Positions 16,695-28,069 of a stretch of 64,000 nt of DNA are shown one piece after another. The stretch is taken from positions 62,001 to 126,000 of the forward strand of contig NZ_SRXU01000004.1 in assembly GCF_004792695.1 (NCBI RefSeq). Direction: 5' to 3'. Made by a program: the position numbers and the translations under genes. Source of the stretch: Sphingomonas naasensis. GTDB lineage: Bacteria; Pseudomonadota; Alphaproteobacteria; Sphingomonadales; Sphingomonadaceae. Below the pieces are notes generated by a model. It searched no databases. It worked only from the letters and a program-made list of their open reading frames with translations, and was not told where the DNA came from. Numbering within the stretch: the stretch's first letter is position 1; the number at the start of each line of letters is the position of its first letter.

Positions 16695-18269
16695 TCAGAG
16701 CGTCGGCTTGCCGTCGATGCGGCGCGGCACGCCGGCATCGCCGTCGCGCAGCTCGGTGGGGAGCAGCGTGGCCGGCAGGTCCTGATAGGCGACCGGGCGC
16801 AGGAAGCGGTCGATCGCCAGCGTACCCACCGAGGTGCTGCGGCCGTCTGCGGTCGACGGGAACGGCCCGCCATGGACCTGCGCGTCGGTCACCTCGACTC
16901 CGGTCGGCCAGCCATTGGCGAGGATGCGCCCGGCGAGCCGCTCGAGCACCGGCAGCAGCGCGCGCGCGGTGTCGGTATCGCTCTCCTCGAGATGCAGCGT
17001 CGCGGTGAGCTGGCCTTCGAGCAGGCCAATCACGTTGGTCAGCTCGTCGATATCGGCGCAGCGCACGAGCAGCGAGGCGGCGCCGAACACTTCCTCGGCA
17101 TGGCTCGGATCGGCGATGAAGTCGGCGCCGGTCATTGTGAACAGCGCGCCGCGGCCCGAGGTCGGGCCGGTCGGCTCCTGGCCCTCGGCGACCAGCTTGA
17201 GCGCGGGTGCCGAAGCCCAGCGCGCGACTCCGCTGGTATAGGCCTTGTGGATGCCCGGGGTGAGCATCACCTGCGACGGCGCGCCGCACAGCGCGTCCGA
17301 GGCCGCGGTCACGAACCGGTCGAGATCGGGGCCTTCGAGCGCGAGGACAAGCCCGGGATTGGTGCAGAACTGGCCCGCGCCCATCGTCAGTGAGGCGATG
17401 AAGCCCTTGCCCAGCGCCTCGGCGCGCGCCGCCAGCGCGCCCGGAAGCAGGAACACCGGATTGATGCTGCTCATCTCGGCATAGACCGGGATCGGCACCG
17501 GGCGGTTGGCGGCGAGCTTCATCAGCGCCGTGCCGCCGCCGCGCGAGCCGGTGAAGCCTACTGCCTTGATCCGCGGATCGGTGACGAGAGCCGAGCCGAT
17601 CGTGTTGCCCGCGCCGTTGATCAGCGAGAACACGCCCTTGGGCATGCCGATCTTCTCAGCGGCACGGGTGATCGCGCCGGCGACCAGCTCGGAAGTGCCG
17701 GGATGCGCCGAATGGCCCTTGACGATGACCGGGCACCCCGCCGCGAGCGCCGAGGCGGTGTCACCGCCGGCGACCGAGAAGGCGAGCGGGAAGTTGCTCG
17801 CGCCGAACACCGTGACCGGGCCCACCGGGATCATGCGCAGCCGCAGATCGGGCTTGGGCGCCGGCTGGCGGTCGGGGATCGCGTGATCGATGCGCGCGCG
17901 CAGATATTCGCCGAGCCGCAGCTCCCTGGCGAACAGGCGGAGCTGGCCCGCGGTGCGGCCGCGCTCGCCGGTAAGGCGCGCCTGGGGCAGACCGCTTTCC
18001 TGCATCGCGCGCTCGACGAGCTCGTCGCCCAGCGCCTCGATCTCGTCGGCAATCGCCTCGAGGAACTTCGCGCGGTCCTCGCGCGGCAGGCCGGCATAGA
18101 TCGGGAACGCAGCCTCGGCAGCGGCGGTGGCCGCCTCGACATCCTCGAGCGTCGCGACCGTGAAGCTCGGCTCGATCTCCGCACCGGTGGCAGCGGCGAC
18201 AGCCCTGAAGCCCGGGCCATCGCGGCGCACGCGTTCCGAAGCCACGAACAATTCTCCAGTCAGCGCCAT
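16695..18269 (-). CDS. Aldehyde dehydrogenase, alpha-ketoglutaric semialdehyde dehydrogenase type (NADP+)
   Basis: A 524-residue ALDH that probably oxidises 2,5-dioxopentanoate (alpha-ketoglutarate semialdehyde) to 2-oxoglutarate in oxidative sugar-acid or hydroxyproline catabolism. The family traits are VFGASNFPLAFSVAGGDTASALAAGCPVIVKGH, GFTGSRGGG, and the catalytic cysteine in MGAGQFCTNPGLVL. An ALDH of this length with the CTNPG active site belongs to the KGSADH/AldH group. A LacI-type operator candidate lies 28 bp upstream and a GntR/FadR regulator gene lies upstream on the same strand, both consistent with sugar-acid control. The exact substrate is inferred. Confidence 0.86.
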   Translation of the reverse strand: MALTGELFVASERVRRDGPGFRAVAAATGAEIEPSFTVATLEDVEAATAAAEAAFPIYAGLPREDRAKFLEAIADEIEALGDELVERAMQESGLPQARLTGERGRTAGQLRLFARELRLGEYLRARIDHAIPDRQPAPKPDLRLRMIPVGPVTVFGASNFPLAFSVAGGDTASALAAGCPVIVKGHSAHPGTSELVAGAITRAAEKIGMPKGVFSLINGAGNTIGSALVTDPRIKAVGFTGSRGGGTALMKLAANRPVPIPVYAEMSSINPVFLLPGALAARAEALGKGFIASLTMGAGQFCTNPGLVLALEGPDLDRFVTAASDALCGAPSQVMLTPGIHKAYTSGVARWASAPALKLVAEGQEPTGPTSGRGALFTMTGADFIADPSHAEEVFGAASLLVRCADIDELTNVIGLLEGQLTATLHLEESDTDTARALLPVLERLAGRILANGWPTGVEVTDAQVHGGPFPSTADGRSTSVGTLAIDRFLRPVAYQDLPATLLPTELRDGDAGVPRRIDGKPTL

Positions 18270-18296
18270 GCGAACTCTCCCAATCCCGTAAATGAA

Positions 18297-18308
18297 GTTA
18301 GCGGTAAC
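18297..18308. promoter_or_regulatory. Candidate operator upstream of the semialdehyde dehydrogenase gene
   Basis: GTTAGCGGTAAC is a near-perfect palindrome 27 bases before the dehydrogenase start codon. Read on the gene strand it is GTTACCGCTAAC, differing by one base from the site before the GH3 gene (GTTATCGCTAAC, 7766-7777). The neighbouring GntR/FadR regulator could bind it, but the CG-centred form is more typical of LacI-family regulators. Confidence 0.5.
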
Positions 18309-18361
18309 AATGTCTCGCGGTGCGACTTAGGGATGGTCGCCGCGCGGTTCAATCCTGCGCA

Positions 18362-19156
18362 TCAGCAGCATACGGCGATCGGCCCCTGGCCGGCGCCTTC
18401 GCGCGCTTCCATCGTGTCGCTCAGCCCGCGCTCGACCAGCCGCGCCATCGCGTCGTGCGCGCGCTCGGCGTCGCCGGCCTCGATCGCCTCGAACACCGCG
18501 AGGTGGACCGGCAGCGCATCGTGCGGCGCGGGCAGGCGATGCTGCTTGAACGCGGTGGTGATCGCGATCGCCGCGGCGACGCCGCTGGTCAGCGAGACGA
18601 TGAAGTCGTTGGCTGATGCCTCGAGCAGCGCCGAGTGGAATTCCTCGTCGCAGCAGCGTCCGATCTCGGTGGCGAAGCCGTGCTTGGCGACTCCGTCTAG
18701 CCCGGCCTTCATCCGCGCGAGCTGCTCGGGGGTCCGGCGCGTCGCCGCCAGCCGCGCGGCATCGGGCTCGACGATCCGGCGCAGCTCGAACAGATTGGCG
18801 ATCAGCCCGGCATCGGGCTCGCCCGCGAAGATCCAGCTCAGCACATCGGGGTCGAGCAGGTGCCATTCCTTGCGCGGCGAGACCTGCGTGCCGATCTTCG
18901 GCCGCGAATTGACCAGGCCCTTGGCGGCGAGGATGCGGATCGCCTCGCGATAGGCGGTGCGCGAGACGTTGAACTGGCTGCTCGCGGCGATCTCGCCCTC
19001 GAGGATCTCGCCGGGCCTGAGCATACCTGAGACGATCCGGGTGCCGAGCTCGCGCGCCACGGTGCCGTGCAGCCGGAGCGAGCGCGGCCGCGGCGGGCGT
19101 CGCCGCACGCGCTTGGGCCTGGGGTCGGGCTCGGGTTTGGATTGCGGGGTGGCCAT
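18362..19156 (-). CDS. GntR-family (FadR/FCD subfamily) transcriptional regulator
   Basis: A 264-residue regulator with an N-terminal winged helix (ELGTRIVSGMLRPGEILEGE, FNVSRTAYREAIRILAAKGLV, then RPKIGTQVSPR) and a C-terminal FCD domain rich in helices (LFELRRIVEPDAARLAA, EFHSALLEASANDFI, AVFEAIEAGDAERAHDAMARLV). FCD regulators respond to sugar acids and related organic acids. It has a basic N-terminal extension of about 28 residues. It is on the same strand as, and 92 bp upstream of, the semialdehyde dehydrogenase, so local regulation is likely. Confidence 0.88.
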   Translation of the reverse strand: MATPQSKPEPDPRPKRVRRRPPRPRSLRLHGTVARELGTRIVSGMLRPGEILEGEIAASSQFNVSRTAYREAIRILAAKGLVNSRPKIGTQVSPRKEWHLLDPDVLSWIFAGEPDAGLIANLFELRRIVEPDAARLAATRRTPEQLARMKAGLDGVAKHGFATEIGRCCDEEFHSALLEASANDFIVSLTSGVAAAIAITTAFKQHRLPAPHDALPVHLAVFEAIEAGDAERAHDAMARLVERGLSDTMEAREGAGQGPIAVCC

Positions 19157-19311
19157 TGGCTCCTGGCTGACCTGGGGCGGCCGGGCGGCGCGGGTGCCCG
19201 GATCGGGAAGAATTCCGGCGCCGTCACGCGAAGTGCGACGGGGCCAGAGCGGCTCTTAGCCATATTTGGTCAATGTCGAAAGAGCATCTGGAACCGGATG
19301 CTATATGCCGG

Positions 19312-19698
19312 TCATGGCTTTCGATCGGCGGATCGGCGCGCCGGCCCCGCGTCGAAGCGCACTATCTCGCCCTCGCCGCGGACGGTGCAGCGGAACGACC
19401 ATGGGCCGATGCCGCCGCGACGCTGCTCGGCCCGGTTCGGTACTATGCTGCCGGTGACGAGATAGGTGCGGAACCCGGCGAGCCGCAGATCCTTGTAGGT
19501 CGCCTCGCCAAGGCGGGCGGCGCGGGTCCGGCAGGCGGCGATCGCGAGGCTCTCCCGGCTCACGCGAACCTGCCGGCCGCCGGGCTTGGCCGATTCGGTA
19601 GCGACCTGCGGCGTGTCCCGATGAAAGCCGGCGGCCTGCCCGGTGCCGGCCGCGGCCGGCAGCGACAGGATCATGGCGGTCACCAATGCCGGAAACAC
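19312..19698 (-). CDS. Hypothetical exported protein, 128 aa
   Basis: A small protein with an apparent signal peptide (MFPALVTAMILSLPAAAGTGQA) and a mature part containing two cysteines (AACRTR and FRCTV) that could form a disulphide. KDLRLAGFRTYLVTGSI and GPWSFRCTVRGEGEIVRFD suggest a small beta-rich periplasmic domain. No family is recognised. A longer frame on the opposite strand (19273-19917) looks like its shadow because it lacks a signal or ribosome-binding site and runs into the protease gene. Confidence 0.55.
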   Translation of the reverse strand: MFPALVTAMILSLPAAAGTGQAAGFHRDTPQVATESAKPGGRQVRVSRESLAIAACRTRAARLGEATYKDLRLAGFRTYLVTGSIVPNRAEQRRGGIGPWSFRCTVRGEGEIVRFDAGPARRSADRKP

Positions 19699-19823
19699 CG
19701 TCGGGCTCCTCCTTCCGTAAAGCCGCTATGCCCGAACCATCCTGAACCGCGCCCGACTCGGCTGCCGGCCTTCGCGGCCGCGACCTGCCCGAGCAGGCCG
19801 CGGCCGGAAGTGCCGGCATCGGG

Positions 19824-22775
19824 TCAGAACAGGAAGTCGCTCTGGGCGAGCTGGACATTCCCCACGTCGATCGTGAAATCGGCAAGGCCGTCACCGTTGA
19901 CGTCCCCGGCGACATGATATTCGCCGAGGCTCTTGTAGACCCGCAGCTGCCCCGCGACGCCGCTGAACGCGCTCGATCCGATCCAGGCGAACGCATCGTC
20001 CGCAGCGGTCGCGCTTTTCGCGTCGATCGCGCTGAGGTCGATCTTGTCCTGGCCGCGGCGGAAGTCGGTGATGCTGTCCCAGCCACCCAGGTCGCTGAAG
20101 GCGAACACGTCGTTGCCCGAACCGCCGGTCAGCAGGTCATGGCCGGCCCCGCCGTTGAGCCGGTCGTTGCCGTCCCCACCGGTGAGCGAGTCGACATCGC
20201 CGCCGCCGAAGAGCAGGTCGGCACCGCTCCCGCCGATCAGGATGTCGCGCCCGTCGTCGCCATAGAGCGAGTCGTTGCCGTCATCGCCGTACAGCGTGTC
20301 GTTGCCGGCGCCACCGTGCAGCACATTGGCGATGTTGTTGCCGAACAACGTGTCGCTATGCGCCGAGCCGGTGACGTTCTCGAAGTTGATCAGCCGGTCG
20401 CCGGTCGCGAAGCCGCCCACGCCATCGGCAAGGACATCTTCGAGTATGCCGCCGAGATTCTGCCAGAACGAGCCCGATCCGGTCCGGACATTGTCGAGGC
20501 GGATCAGCACCCCGGCGTCCGACGCCTCGTAGCTGACCGTGTCGATCCCGGCGCCGCCGTCGAGCACGTTCTTCTGATCATTCGCGATGATCAGATTGTC
20601 GAGCGCGTTGCCGGTGCCGTTCTTCGCGTTGCCGACCAGCTCGAGCTCCTCGAGATTGGCGCCCAGCGTGTAGTTGATCGACGCGACGACGCGATCGGCG
20701 CCGCCTTCGCCGGCAAGCTCGGTGATCAGCTCGCCGGCCTCGCCCACGACATAGCTGTCGTTGCCCGCGCCGCCCTTGAGCACGTCCGCGAGCCCGTCCG
20801 CGCCGCCGTCGAGGCGGTCGTTGCCGGCGCCGCCGTCGAGCGTGTCGAGCCCCGCCCCGCCGAGCAGCACGTCGTTGCCGTCCCGGCCGAGCAGCGTGTC
20901 GTCGCCGGCGTTGCCGGTCAGCGTGTTGGCCGCGGCATTGCCGATCAGCACGTCGGCCGCGCTGCCGCCGGTGGCGTTCTCGATGACCACGCCGCGGGCG
21001 ATGGTGTAACCGCCATAGACGCCATCAGCGTGCGAGATCACGCCGGCGCCGGTCGCCGAAAAGTCGATCGTCGCCGCAGTCAGGTCGATCCGCGCCGATT
21101 GGGTGCCGTTGTGCTGGATCGTGTCGACGCCGCCGGTGTCCCAGATCGTCTGGAAATAGCCGTCGCCGGCATTCACCGCCGGCAGGACATAGACGTTGTC
21201 GCCCGCATTGGCGGTGGTGTTCGCGCCATATTTGATCTGCAGCAGTGCGATGTCGAGCGCCGAGAGCGAGCCGTTATAAGCCTCGTCGATCTCGAGCCAT
21301 GCGCCTTCGTCGTCGATATACCACGGCACGCCGAAGGGATCATTGGCAGGGTCGAGCGGCCAGCCCGGATTGTACGACATCACTGTGTAGACGCCCTGGT
21401 TCAGATCATAGGCGCCATAGGAATCGAATGCGCCGAACACGCCCGGCAGGATCGACGAACCGCCGCCGGTGTCGTGCGGATGCGCGAGCCCCATGCCGTG
21501 GCCGAATTCGTGGATCAGCGTGTAAAAGGCATAGCCGCCCTGTTCGAGGCCGCCATTCTCGCGATTCGCGGTGTCGGCGCCGGGGCCGTCCTCGTCCCAG
21601 CCAAAGCCGTCGCGCCAGAACACGCCGACGCCGGCATTCGCCTCGCCCGGCGGGTTGAAATAGCCGAGCACGCCTTCGGTATCGCCCGCGGTGGTGTTCT
21701 TCACCACCAGCTTGAAATCGGCTTCCGCGGCGTTGGTGGTGACGGTGTAGTGGACCGGCAGCACCGTCTCATATTGTTGGAAGGCGAGCATCGCCTGCTG
21801 CTGCTCGTATGCGGTCCAGCCGAGCGAGGTATTGCCGTCGAAGGTCTCGCCCGCGGCGGCGAAATAGACCTTGATCTCGCCGTCCGCGGCGCCGGGCAGG
21901 ACATTGTCGTCACCGCCCCAGTTGATCGCGTCGAGCGGGCTCATGCCGCTGAGGTCGAAGGTCTTGACGCTCAGCTCATAGCCCGTGTTCGCGGCCGCGC
22001 CGGCGGCGAGGAAATCGGGCTGGTCGTGGCTGACGCGCAGATAATAGGTGCCGCTCTCGGTCGGCACGAACGAGACCGCGGCATTCTGGTCGCTGCTCGA
22101 GATGTCGCCGCTGAAGGCCGCGATCGTCGTCCCGTCGGGCGCCATAACGTGGAGCCGCAGATCGCCTTCGGGCCCGACATAATAGTCCCAACCGCCCGAT
22201 GCCTGGAATTCATAATATTGGCCGGCGACCAGATCGACCTTGTAGAAGTCGACATCGCTGAAATCGGTGGCGCTGGTCGCGTCCATGAAGCCCAGCGTCG
22301 AGGAGCCCACCGCCACCGCCTGCGCGCCCGCCGCGGTATCGGAGACATCGGCGCCGCGCTGCGCGACGGCCAGCGTGTAATCGCCGGGGACGCCGTCGTT
22401 GAAGTCGTCGAACCACGGGCCGGCCTCGACATAGACCACGCCGGTATAGGTCGCGGTATAGGTCAGCAGCGCGTTCGAGCCGGTGCCGCCCTCGTCATCG
22501 GCGGCGATGGCAAAGCCGCCGCTATTGTAGAGATAGATCTGCGGATCTGGCATCGCATTGGGCCCGGTGCCGTTCATCGAAATGACGTAGGTCTGGCCCG
22601 CGACGACGTTGAGGATGTAATAATCGAGGTCGTTGCCGGGATCGATGTGCCCGGTCTTCGGCGTGCCCGGTGTGATCGGCTGGGTCGGCTCGTCCGCCAA
22701 AGCCCCTTCGGCGCTCAGCGACAGCAAGGCATCGCTGATGTCGCGCTCGGTCTCGCTGGTCGAATCAATGGCCAT
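19824..22775 (-). CDS. Secreted M10-family metalloprotease with PPC domains and RTX calcium-binding repeats
   Basis: A 983-residue serralysin-like protein. The N-terminal part holds two PPC-type beta domains (DYYILNVVAGQTYVISMNGTG and DFYKVDLVAGQYYEFQASG). The catalytic zinc motif HEFGHGMGLAHP in the middle is followed by the Met-turn segment VMSYNPG. The C-terminal half carries glycine/aspartate-rich RTX nonapeptides (GGAGNDTLYGDDGNDSLYG and many others) and ends in DFLF, typical of a type I secretion signal. It should be exported by a TolC-dependent ABC exporter and activated by calcium outside the cell. No secretion genes are adjacent. No N-terminal signal peptide is seen, as expected. Confidence 0.92.
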   Translation of the reverse strand: MAIDSTSETERDISDALLSLSAEGALADEPTQPITPGTPKTGHIDPGNDLDYYILNVVAGQTYVISMNGTGPNAMPDPQIYLYNSGGFAIAADDEGGTGSNALLTYTATYTGVVYVEAGPWFDDFNDGVPGDYTLAVAQRGADVSDTAAGAQAVAVGSSTLGFMDATSATDFSDVDFYKVDLVAGQYYEFQASGGWDYYVGPEGDLRLHVMAPDGTTIAAFSGDISSSDQNAAVSFVPTESGTYYLRVSHDQPDFLAAGAAANTGYELSVKTFDLSGMSPLDAINWGGDDNVLPGAADGEIKVYFAAAGETFDGNTSLGWTAYEQQQAMLAFQQYETVLPVHYTVTTNAAEADFKLVVKNTTAGDTEGVLGYFNPPGEANAGVGVFWRDGFGWDEDGPGADTANRENGGLEQGGYAFYTLIHEFGHGMGLAHPHDTGGGSSILPGVFGAFDSYGAYDLNQGVYTVMSYNPGWPLDPANDPFGVPWYIDDEGAWLEIDEAYNGSLSALDIALLQIKYGANTTANAGDNVYVLPAVNAGDGYFQTIWDTGGVDTIQHNGTQSARIDLTAATIDFSATGAGVISHADGVYGGYTIARGVVIENATGGSAADVLIGNAAANTLTGNAGDDTLLGRDGNDVLLGGAGLDTLDGGAGNDRLDGGADGLADVLKGGAGNDSYVVGEAGELITELAGEGGADRVVASINYTLGANLEELELVGNAKNGTGNALDNLIIANDQKNVLDGGAGIDTVSYEASDAGVLIRLDNVRTGSGSFWQNLGGILEDVLADGVGGFATGDRLINFENVTGSAHSDTLFGNNIANVLHGGAGNDTLYGDDGNDSLYGDDGRDILIGGSGADLLFGGGDVDSLTGGDGNDRLNGGAGHDLLTGGSGNDVFAFSDLGGWDSITDFRRGQDKIDLSAIDAKSATAADDAFAWIGSSAFSGVAGQLRVYKSLGEYHVAGDVNGDGLADFTIDVGNVQLAQSDFLF

Positions 22776-23122
22776 CGCTTTTTCCCCTGAAAGAATGGAG
22801 CGCCTCGCCGGCGGCGATGACGCTATCGTGCTGCGACCCCGGGTAGTGCCCGGTATTGAGCGACAGGAAAGGAGAAGATGCTGCGCAGTTTAGGTAGCCA
22901 CCAAGTCCTAACCGCCGATTCTGATTACACTTTCACACGCAAACCGGATCCCTGCAACACCTCGCGCAAGCGACGCTGCAAAAGAATTTCGCGCCGTTGC
23001 GCCGGGCGCGGATCGCGTCTGGACCGACGCGGGGCGTCGCTATGTCGACGCACGCCCCGGCGCCGCCACGCCCTCGCCGCAAATGGCCTGTCGGATGTCC
23101 GCCTCGCTTCGGGGGGACGGTG
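22776..23122. other. Intergenic region between divergent protease and small secreted-protein genes
   Basis: About 350 bp without a supported gene. It separates the RTX protease gene (minus) from the 110-residue protein (plus) and should contain both promoters. An alternative in-frame ATG for the downstream gene lies at 23042 but gives an N-terminus rich in Pro/Arg. I see no riboswitch, repeat or RNA gene. Confidence 0.5.
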
Positions 23123-23455
23123 ATGATCGCGCTTGCAATGACCCTTGCTATTGCTTCGGGTGGCGCCGACCAGCTGGTTCCCGGCGGCGAGGAGGAAGTC
23201 GGCGCGGCGATCGCCGGCGCGCGGCGCTGCGATTCGTCGGGCGACGAGGTCGTGATCTGCCGCCGGTCCGACAAGGAGCAATTCCGCCTCGAGAAGATCG
23301 AACCGCGCTATCGCGAGGCGCCGGTGCGCGCGACGCGGCGGCTGGGGCCGGGCGAGCTTTCGGTCGAGGCGGAGCAGCGCGAGCTCCCCGGCGCCGGCGC
23401 TCCCGCGGCGATGCTACGGTTCCGGATTCCGCTAGGACGCGGGCAAAAGAAATAA
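23123..23455 (+). CDS. Hypothetical protein with signal-like N-terminus, 110 aa
   Basis: A small protein starting MIALAMTLAIASGG, a short hydrophobic segment that may be a signal peptide. The CDSSGDEVVICRR segment has a pair of cysteines in the form C-x8-C, a pattern seen in several small sphingomonad exported proteins of unknown function. Start 23123 is preferred for the GGGGGGAC site just upstream. It lies 41 bp before dapB on the same strand. Confidence 0.6.
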   Translation: MIALAMTLAIASGGADQLVPGGEEEVGAAIAGARRCDSSGDEVVICRRSDKEQFRLEKIEPRYREAPVRATRRLGPGELSVEAEQRELPGAGAPAAMLRFRIPLGRGQKK

Positions 23456-23496
23456 TCGCTGTCGTTGGGCCCGGCTCCTGTGCCACAGCATCGGCC

Positions 23497-24225
23497 ATGA
23501 CGAGCATCGGAATCTTCGGGAGCATGGGCCGGATGGGGCGGGCGATCGCCGAGATCGCGCCCGGCCTCGGTGCAACGATCGCCGGCGGCAGCGATGTCGG
23601 CGACAATCCCGCCGATCTGGCGCGCAAGGCCGATGTGCTCGTCGATTTCTCCGCGCCCGCCGCGCTCGAGGCGCATCTCGGCGCCGCACGCGCGGCGCGG
23701 ACGCCGATCGTGATTGGCACCACCGGCCTCAACCCGCACCAGCATGCGCTGATCGACGCCGCCGCGGCGGAGATCCCGGTGCTCCAGACCGGCAACACCT
23801 CGCTCGGCATCGGGCTGCTCGCCCGGCTGGCGCGCGAGGCGGCGGCGCGGCTCGGCCCCGACTGGGACATCGAGATCGTCGAGATGCACCATCGCAACAA
23901 GGCCGATGCGCCCTCGGGCACGGCGTTGATGCTCGGCAATGCCGTCGCGCACGGCATCGGCACCACGCTTGCCGAAGCGGGCGTGAGCGATCGCGCCGGG
24001 CTCACCGGCCCCCGCGCGGACGGGACGATCGGCATGGCCTCGCTGCGCGGCGGCTCGGTGGTCGGCGATCACAGCGTCGTGTTCGCCACCGCCGGCGAAC
24101 GCATCGAGCTCATCCATCGCGCCGACGATCGCGCAATCTTCGCGCGCGGCGCGATCCAGGCCGCGCTCTGGCTCAAGGGCCAGCAGCCCGGCCGCTATAC
24201 GATGGACCAGGTGCTCGGGATTTGA
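23497..24225 (+). CDS. dapB: 4-hydroxy-tetrahydrodipicolinate reductase
   Basis: A 242-residue DapB that reduces 4-hydroxy-tetrahydrodipicolinate in the lysine/diaminopimelate pathway using NAD(P)H. The N-terminal GSMGRMGR is the dinucleotide-binding loop (residues 8-15), and the family active-site motif EIVEMHHRNKADAPSGTA gives the catalytic His-His and Lys. GDHSVVFA and ELIHRADDRAIFARGA complete the family signature. Start at 23497 is the only one that preserves the Rossmann N-terminus. Its stop overlaps the TTG start of nth. Confidence 0.95.
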   Translation: MTSIGIFGSMGRMGRAIAEIAPGLGATIAGGSDVGDNPADLARKADVLVDFSAPAALEAHLGAARAARTPIVIGTTGLNPHQHALIDAAAAEIPVLQTGNTSLGIGLLARLAREAAARLGPDWDIEIVEMHHRNKADAPSGTALMLGNAVAHGIGTTLAEAGVSDRAGLTGPRADGTIGMASLRGGSVVGDHSVVFATAGERIELIHRADDRAIFARGAIQAALWLKGQQPGRYTMDQVLGI

Positions 24226-24887
24226 AGAAGCCCGACATCGTCGAGTTCTTCGCGCGGCTCGCAGCGGACAATCCGCACCCCGAGACCGAGCTCGAATATT
24301 CCAATGCCTTCACGCTGCTCGTAGCCGTGGTGCTCTCGGCGCAGATGACCGATGTCGGGGTCAACAAGGCGACCCGCGCCTTGTTCGCCGAGGCCGACAC
24401 CCCCGAGAAGATGCTCGCGCTCGGCGAGGACGAACTCAAGGCGCATCTGCGCACGATCAACTTCTACAACACCAAGGCGAAGAACGTCCTTGCCCTCAGT
24501 CGCGCGCTGATCGAGCAGCATGGAGGCGAAGTGCCCGAGGACCGCGCGGCGCTCGAAGCGCTGCCCGGGGTCGGGCGCAAGACCGCCAATGTCGTGCTCA
24601 ACAGTGCGTTCGGCCACCAGACCTTCGCGGTCGATACGCACATCTTCCGCGTCGGCAACCGCACCGGGCTTGCGCGCGGCAAGACCCCGCTCGAGGTCGA
24701 GCTCAAGCTCGACCGGAACGTCCCCCAGCCGTTCCGCCTGCACGCGCATCACTGGCTGATCCTGCATGGCCGTTACACCTGCAAGGCGCGCACCCCCGAA
24801 TGCTGGCGCTGCGTCGTGGCCGATCTCTGCGCATACAAGCCCAAGACGCCGGCGCCTCCCGCGCGGAAACCCGACCGCGGCGCCTGA
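24222..24887 (+). CDS. nth: Endonuclease III
   Basis: A 221-residue DNA glycosylase/AP lyase acting on oxidised pyrimidines. The helix-hairpin-helix region is LPGVGRKTANVVLN with the catalytic lysine in GVGRKTA, the catalytic aspartate is in FAVDTHIFRV, and the [4Fe-4S] cysteines are in the C-terminal CKARTPECWRCVVADLC (C-x6-C-x2-C-x5-C). The start is a TTG that overlaps the dapB stop (24222-24225), indicating coupled translation. dapB-nth adjacency is common in sphingomonads. Confidence 0.95.
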   Translation: MKKPDIVEFFARLAADNPHPETELEYSNAFTLLVAVVLSAQMTDVGVNKATRALFAEADTPEKMLALGEDELKAHLRTINFYNTKAKNVLALSRALIEQHGGEVPEDRAALEALPGVGRKTANVVLNSAFGHQTFAVDTHIFRVGNRTGLARGKTPLEVELKLDRNVPQPFRLHAHHWLILHGRYTCKARTPECWRCVVADLCAYKPKTPAPPARKPDRGA

Positions 24888-24965
24888 CGCCGCCAGGCTG
24901 GCGCGCTCCGGCCGGCTTTGCTAGTCCCTGCTTGCTTATTCTCGTCCGGCGGCATCGGGGGACGC

Positions 24966-26036
24966 GTGAACCGTAGACACGGCATCGTGATCACCCTCGG
25001 GTTGTGGCTCGCCACCGCGGGCGCGTTCGCGACGATCGGGATCGTCTTTCGCAACGGCTTCCCGGGGCCGTGGTTCTGGTGCTGGCTGGCATGCGTGCCG
25101 GTCAGCGGCGTCCTTCTCTCGCTGGTTCTGCAGGCAGCCGTCACCCGGCTGGAGGCGCGGTCGCTGGCCGGTCGCTGGCTCCGTCTGGCGCCGCTGTTCC
25201 TCGTCGTCGTCCTCGCGCAGGCGGGTGCCGATCATGGCTTCTACGTGCTCATGCGCGCGCTGTTCGGCATCAAGCCGGTCGAAGGTTTCATCCGCGGGGT
25301 CTCGCTCAACGCGACGCTCTATGTCTGGTTGTTCGCGATCCAGGCACTGGTCTTCGAGCTGATCGCGGCCTCGGATCGGGCGGCGCGCAATGCCCGCAAC
25401 GCCGAAGAGGCGCGCGAGGCCGCGCGCGCTGCGCGGATCGAGGCGCTCCGCAACGAGCTCAATCCGCACATGCTGTTCAACACCTTCAACGGCCTGTCCT
25501 CGCTCGTGCTTTCGGGGCGCAACGCCGAGGCCGAGGCCCTGCTCGAGCGCCTGTCCACCTATATGCGGGCGTGCCTCGAGGGCGGGGACGCCGCGCTGAT
25601 CCCGCTCACCGACGAAATCGCGCTGATCGAGGCCTATCTGGCGATCGAGGCGGTCCGTCTCGCCCGAACGCCCGACGTGCGGATCGAATGTCCGCACGAC
25701 CTGTCGGAGGCCGCCGTGCCGCGCCTGATCCTCCAGCCGCTGGTCGAGAACGCGCTCAAATATGCCGTGCATCCCTCGCGCGGCGCCGCATCGGTGACGG
25801 TGCGCGCGGCGCGGGATGCGGGGCGCTTGCGGCTGACCGTCGAGGACACCGGCGCCGCGGGCGCCTCGGTCCCCTCGGGCACCGGGCGCGGTCTCTCGAT
25901 CGTGCGCCGCCGCCTCGATGCGCTTTTCGGCGCCGCCGCGTCGCTGACGACCGCGCGGGACGGATCGGGTTTCAGTGTCGAAATCCTGCTGCCCCTGAGC
26001 GGCGCCGACCCCGAGCCCGGCGCCCAGGCGGCGTGA
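24966..26036 (+). CDS. Sensor histidine kinase, LytS/YehU type
   Basis: A 356-residue membrane histidine kinase. Four hydrophobic segments fill the first 130 residues ([75 protein letters not shown]). A short coiled coil leads to the His_kinase domain ([20 protein letters not shown], phospho-acceptor His in NPHMLFN). The HATPase domain follows ([27 protein letters not shown]). The GTG at 24966, with GGGGGAC upstream, is chosen over the longer frame from 24918. No LytTR response regulator is visible; the element begins shortly after, so the partner may lie past the island. Confidence 0.83.
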   Translation: MNRRHGIVITLGLWLATAGAFATIGIVFRNGFPGPWFWCWLACVPVSGVLLSLVLQAAVTRLEARSLAGRWLRLAPLFLVVVLAQAGADHGFYVLMRALFGIKPVEGFIRGVSLNATLYVWLFAIQALVFELIAASDRAARNARNAEEAREAARAARIEALRNELNPHMLFNTFNGLSSLVLSGRNAEAEALLERLSTYMRACLEGGDAALIPLTDEIALIEAYLAIEAVRLARTPDVRIECPHDLSEAAVPRLILQPLVENALKYAVHPSRGAASVTVRAARDAGRLRLTVEDTGAAGASVPSGTGRGLSIVRRRLDALFGAAASLTTARDGSGFSVEILLPLSGADPEPGAQAA

Positions 26037-26124
26037 AAACCGGGCCTTTACGCGGCCATGCTTTCGGGATTGAGGACCGCGCGATCCTGCTGTAGAGGCC
26101 TGTTCCCGGCGTTTCGCCGACATT

Positions 26125-27812
<1,688 letters not shown>

Positions 27813-28069
27813 CTTTCATTCCTCTTCGAACAGCTTTGCGATCTCTCCACTCATCAATTGATCGATAACGCGGATTTCATCTGGGAGGATCGGCAATCTT
27901 TTGAGCAGGCCGTCTTCCACATGCCGGTCGTCCACCGGTCCCGAACCGCCAGGCGCATTTACGCCGCGTTCAAAAGGGGGAGGATTTCTCGACACCTACA
28001 GGATGTCGAACTGTGCGTAGAGCTATTGGTCCAACCTACCCCTAAGAGGTCGAGCAAAGATAGAGACGG
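27813..28069. other. Upstream region of the serine recombinase gene with TCCAnCCTACCC site
   Basis: About 260 bp with no supported gene. It should contain the recombinase promoter. TCCAACCTACCCC at 28031-28043 matches sites in the candidate oriT region (32404-32414, 32533-32545, and inverted at 32586-32599), hinting at a protein that binds both places. Confidence 0.45.

Noticed and set aside
19914..22790. A 958-residue open frame on the plus strand across the protease gene
   Set aside because: It is the shadow of the RTX protease in GC-rich DNA. The minus-strand product has the zinc motif, PPC domains and RTX repeats, while the plus-strand product has low-complexity repeats and no family features.
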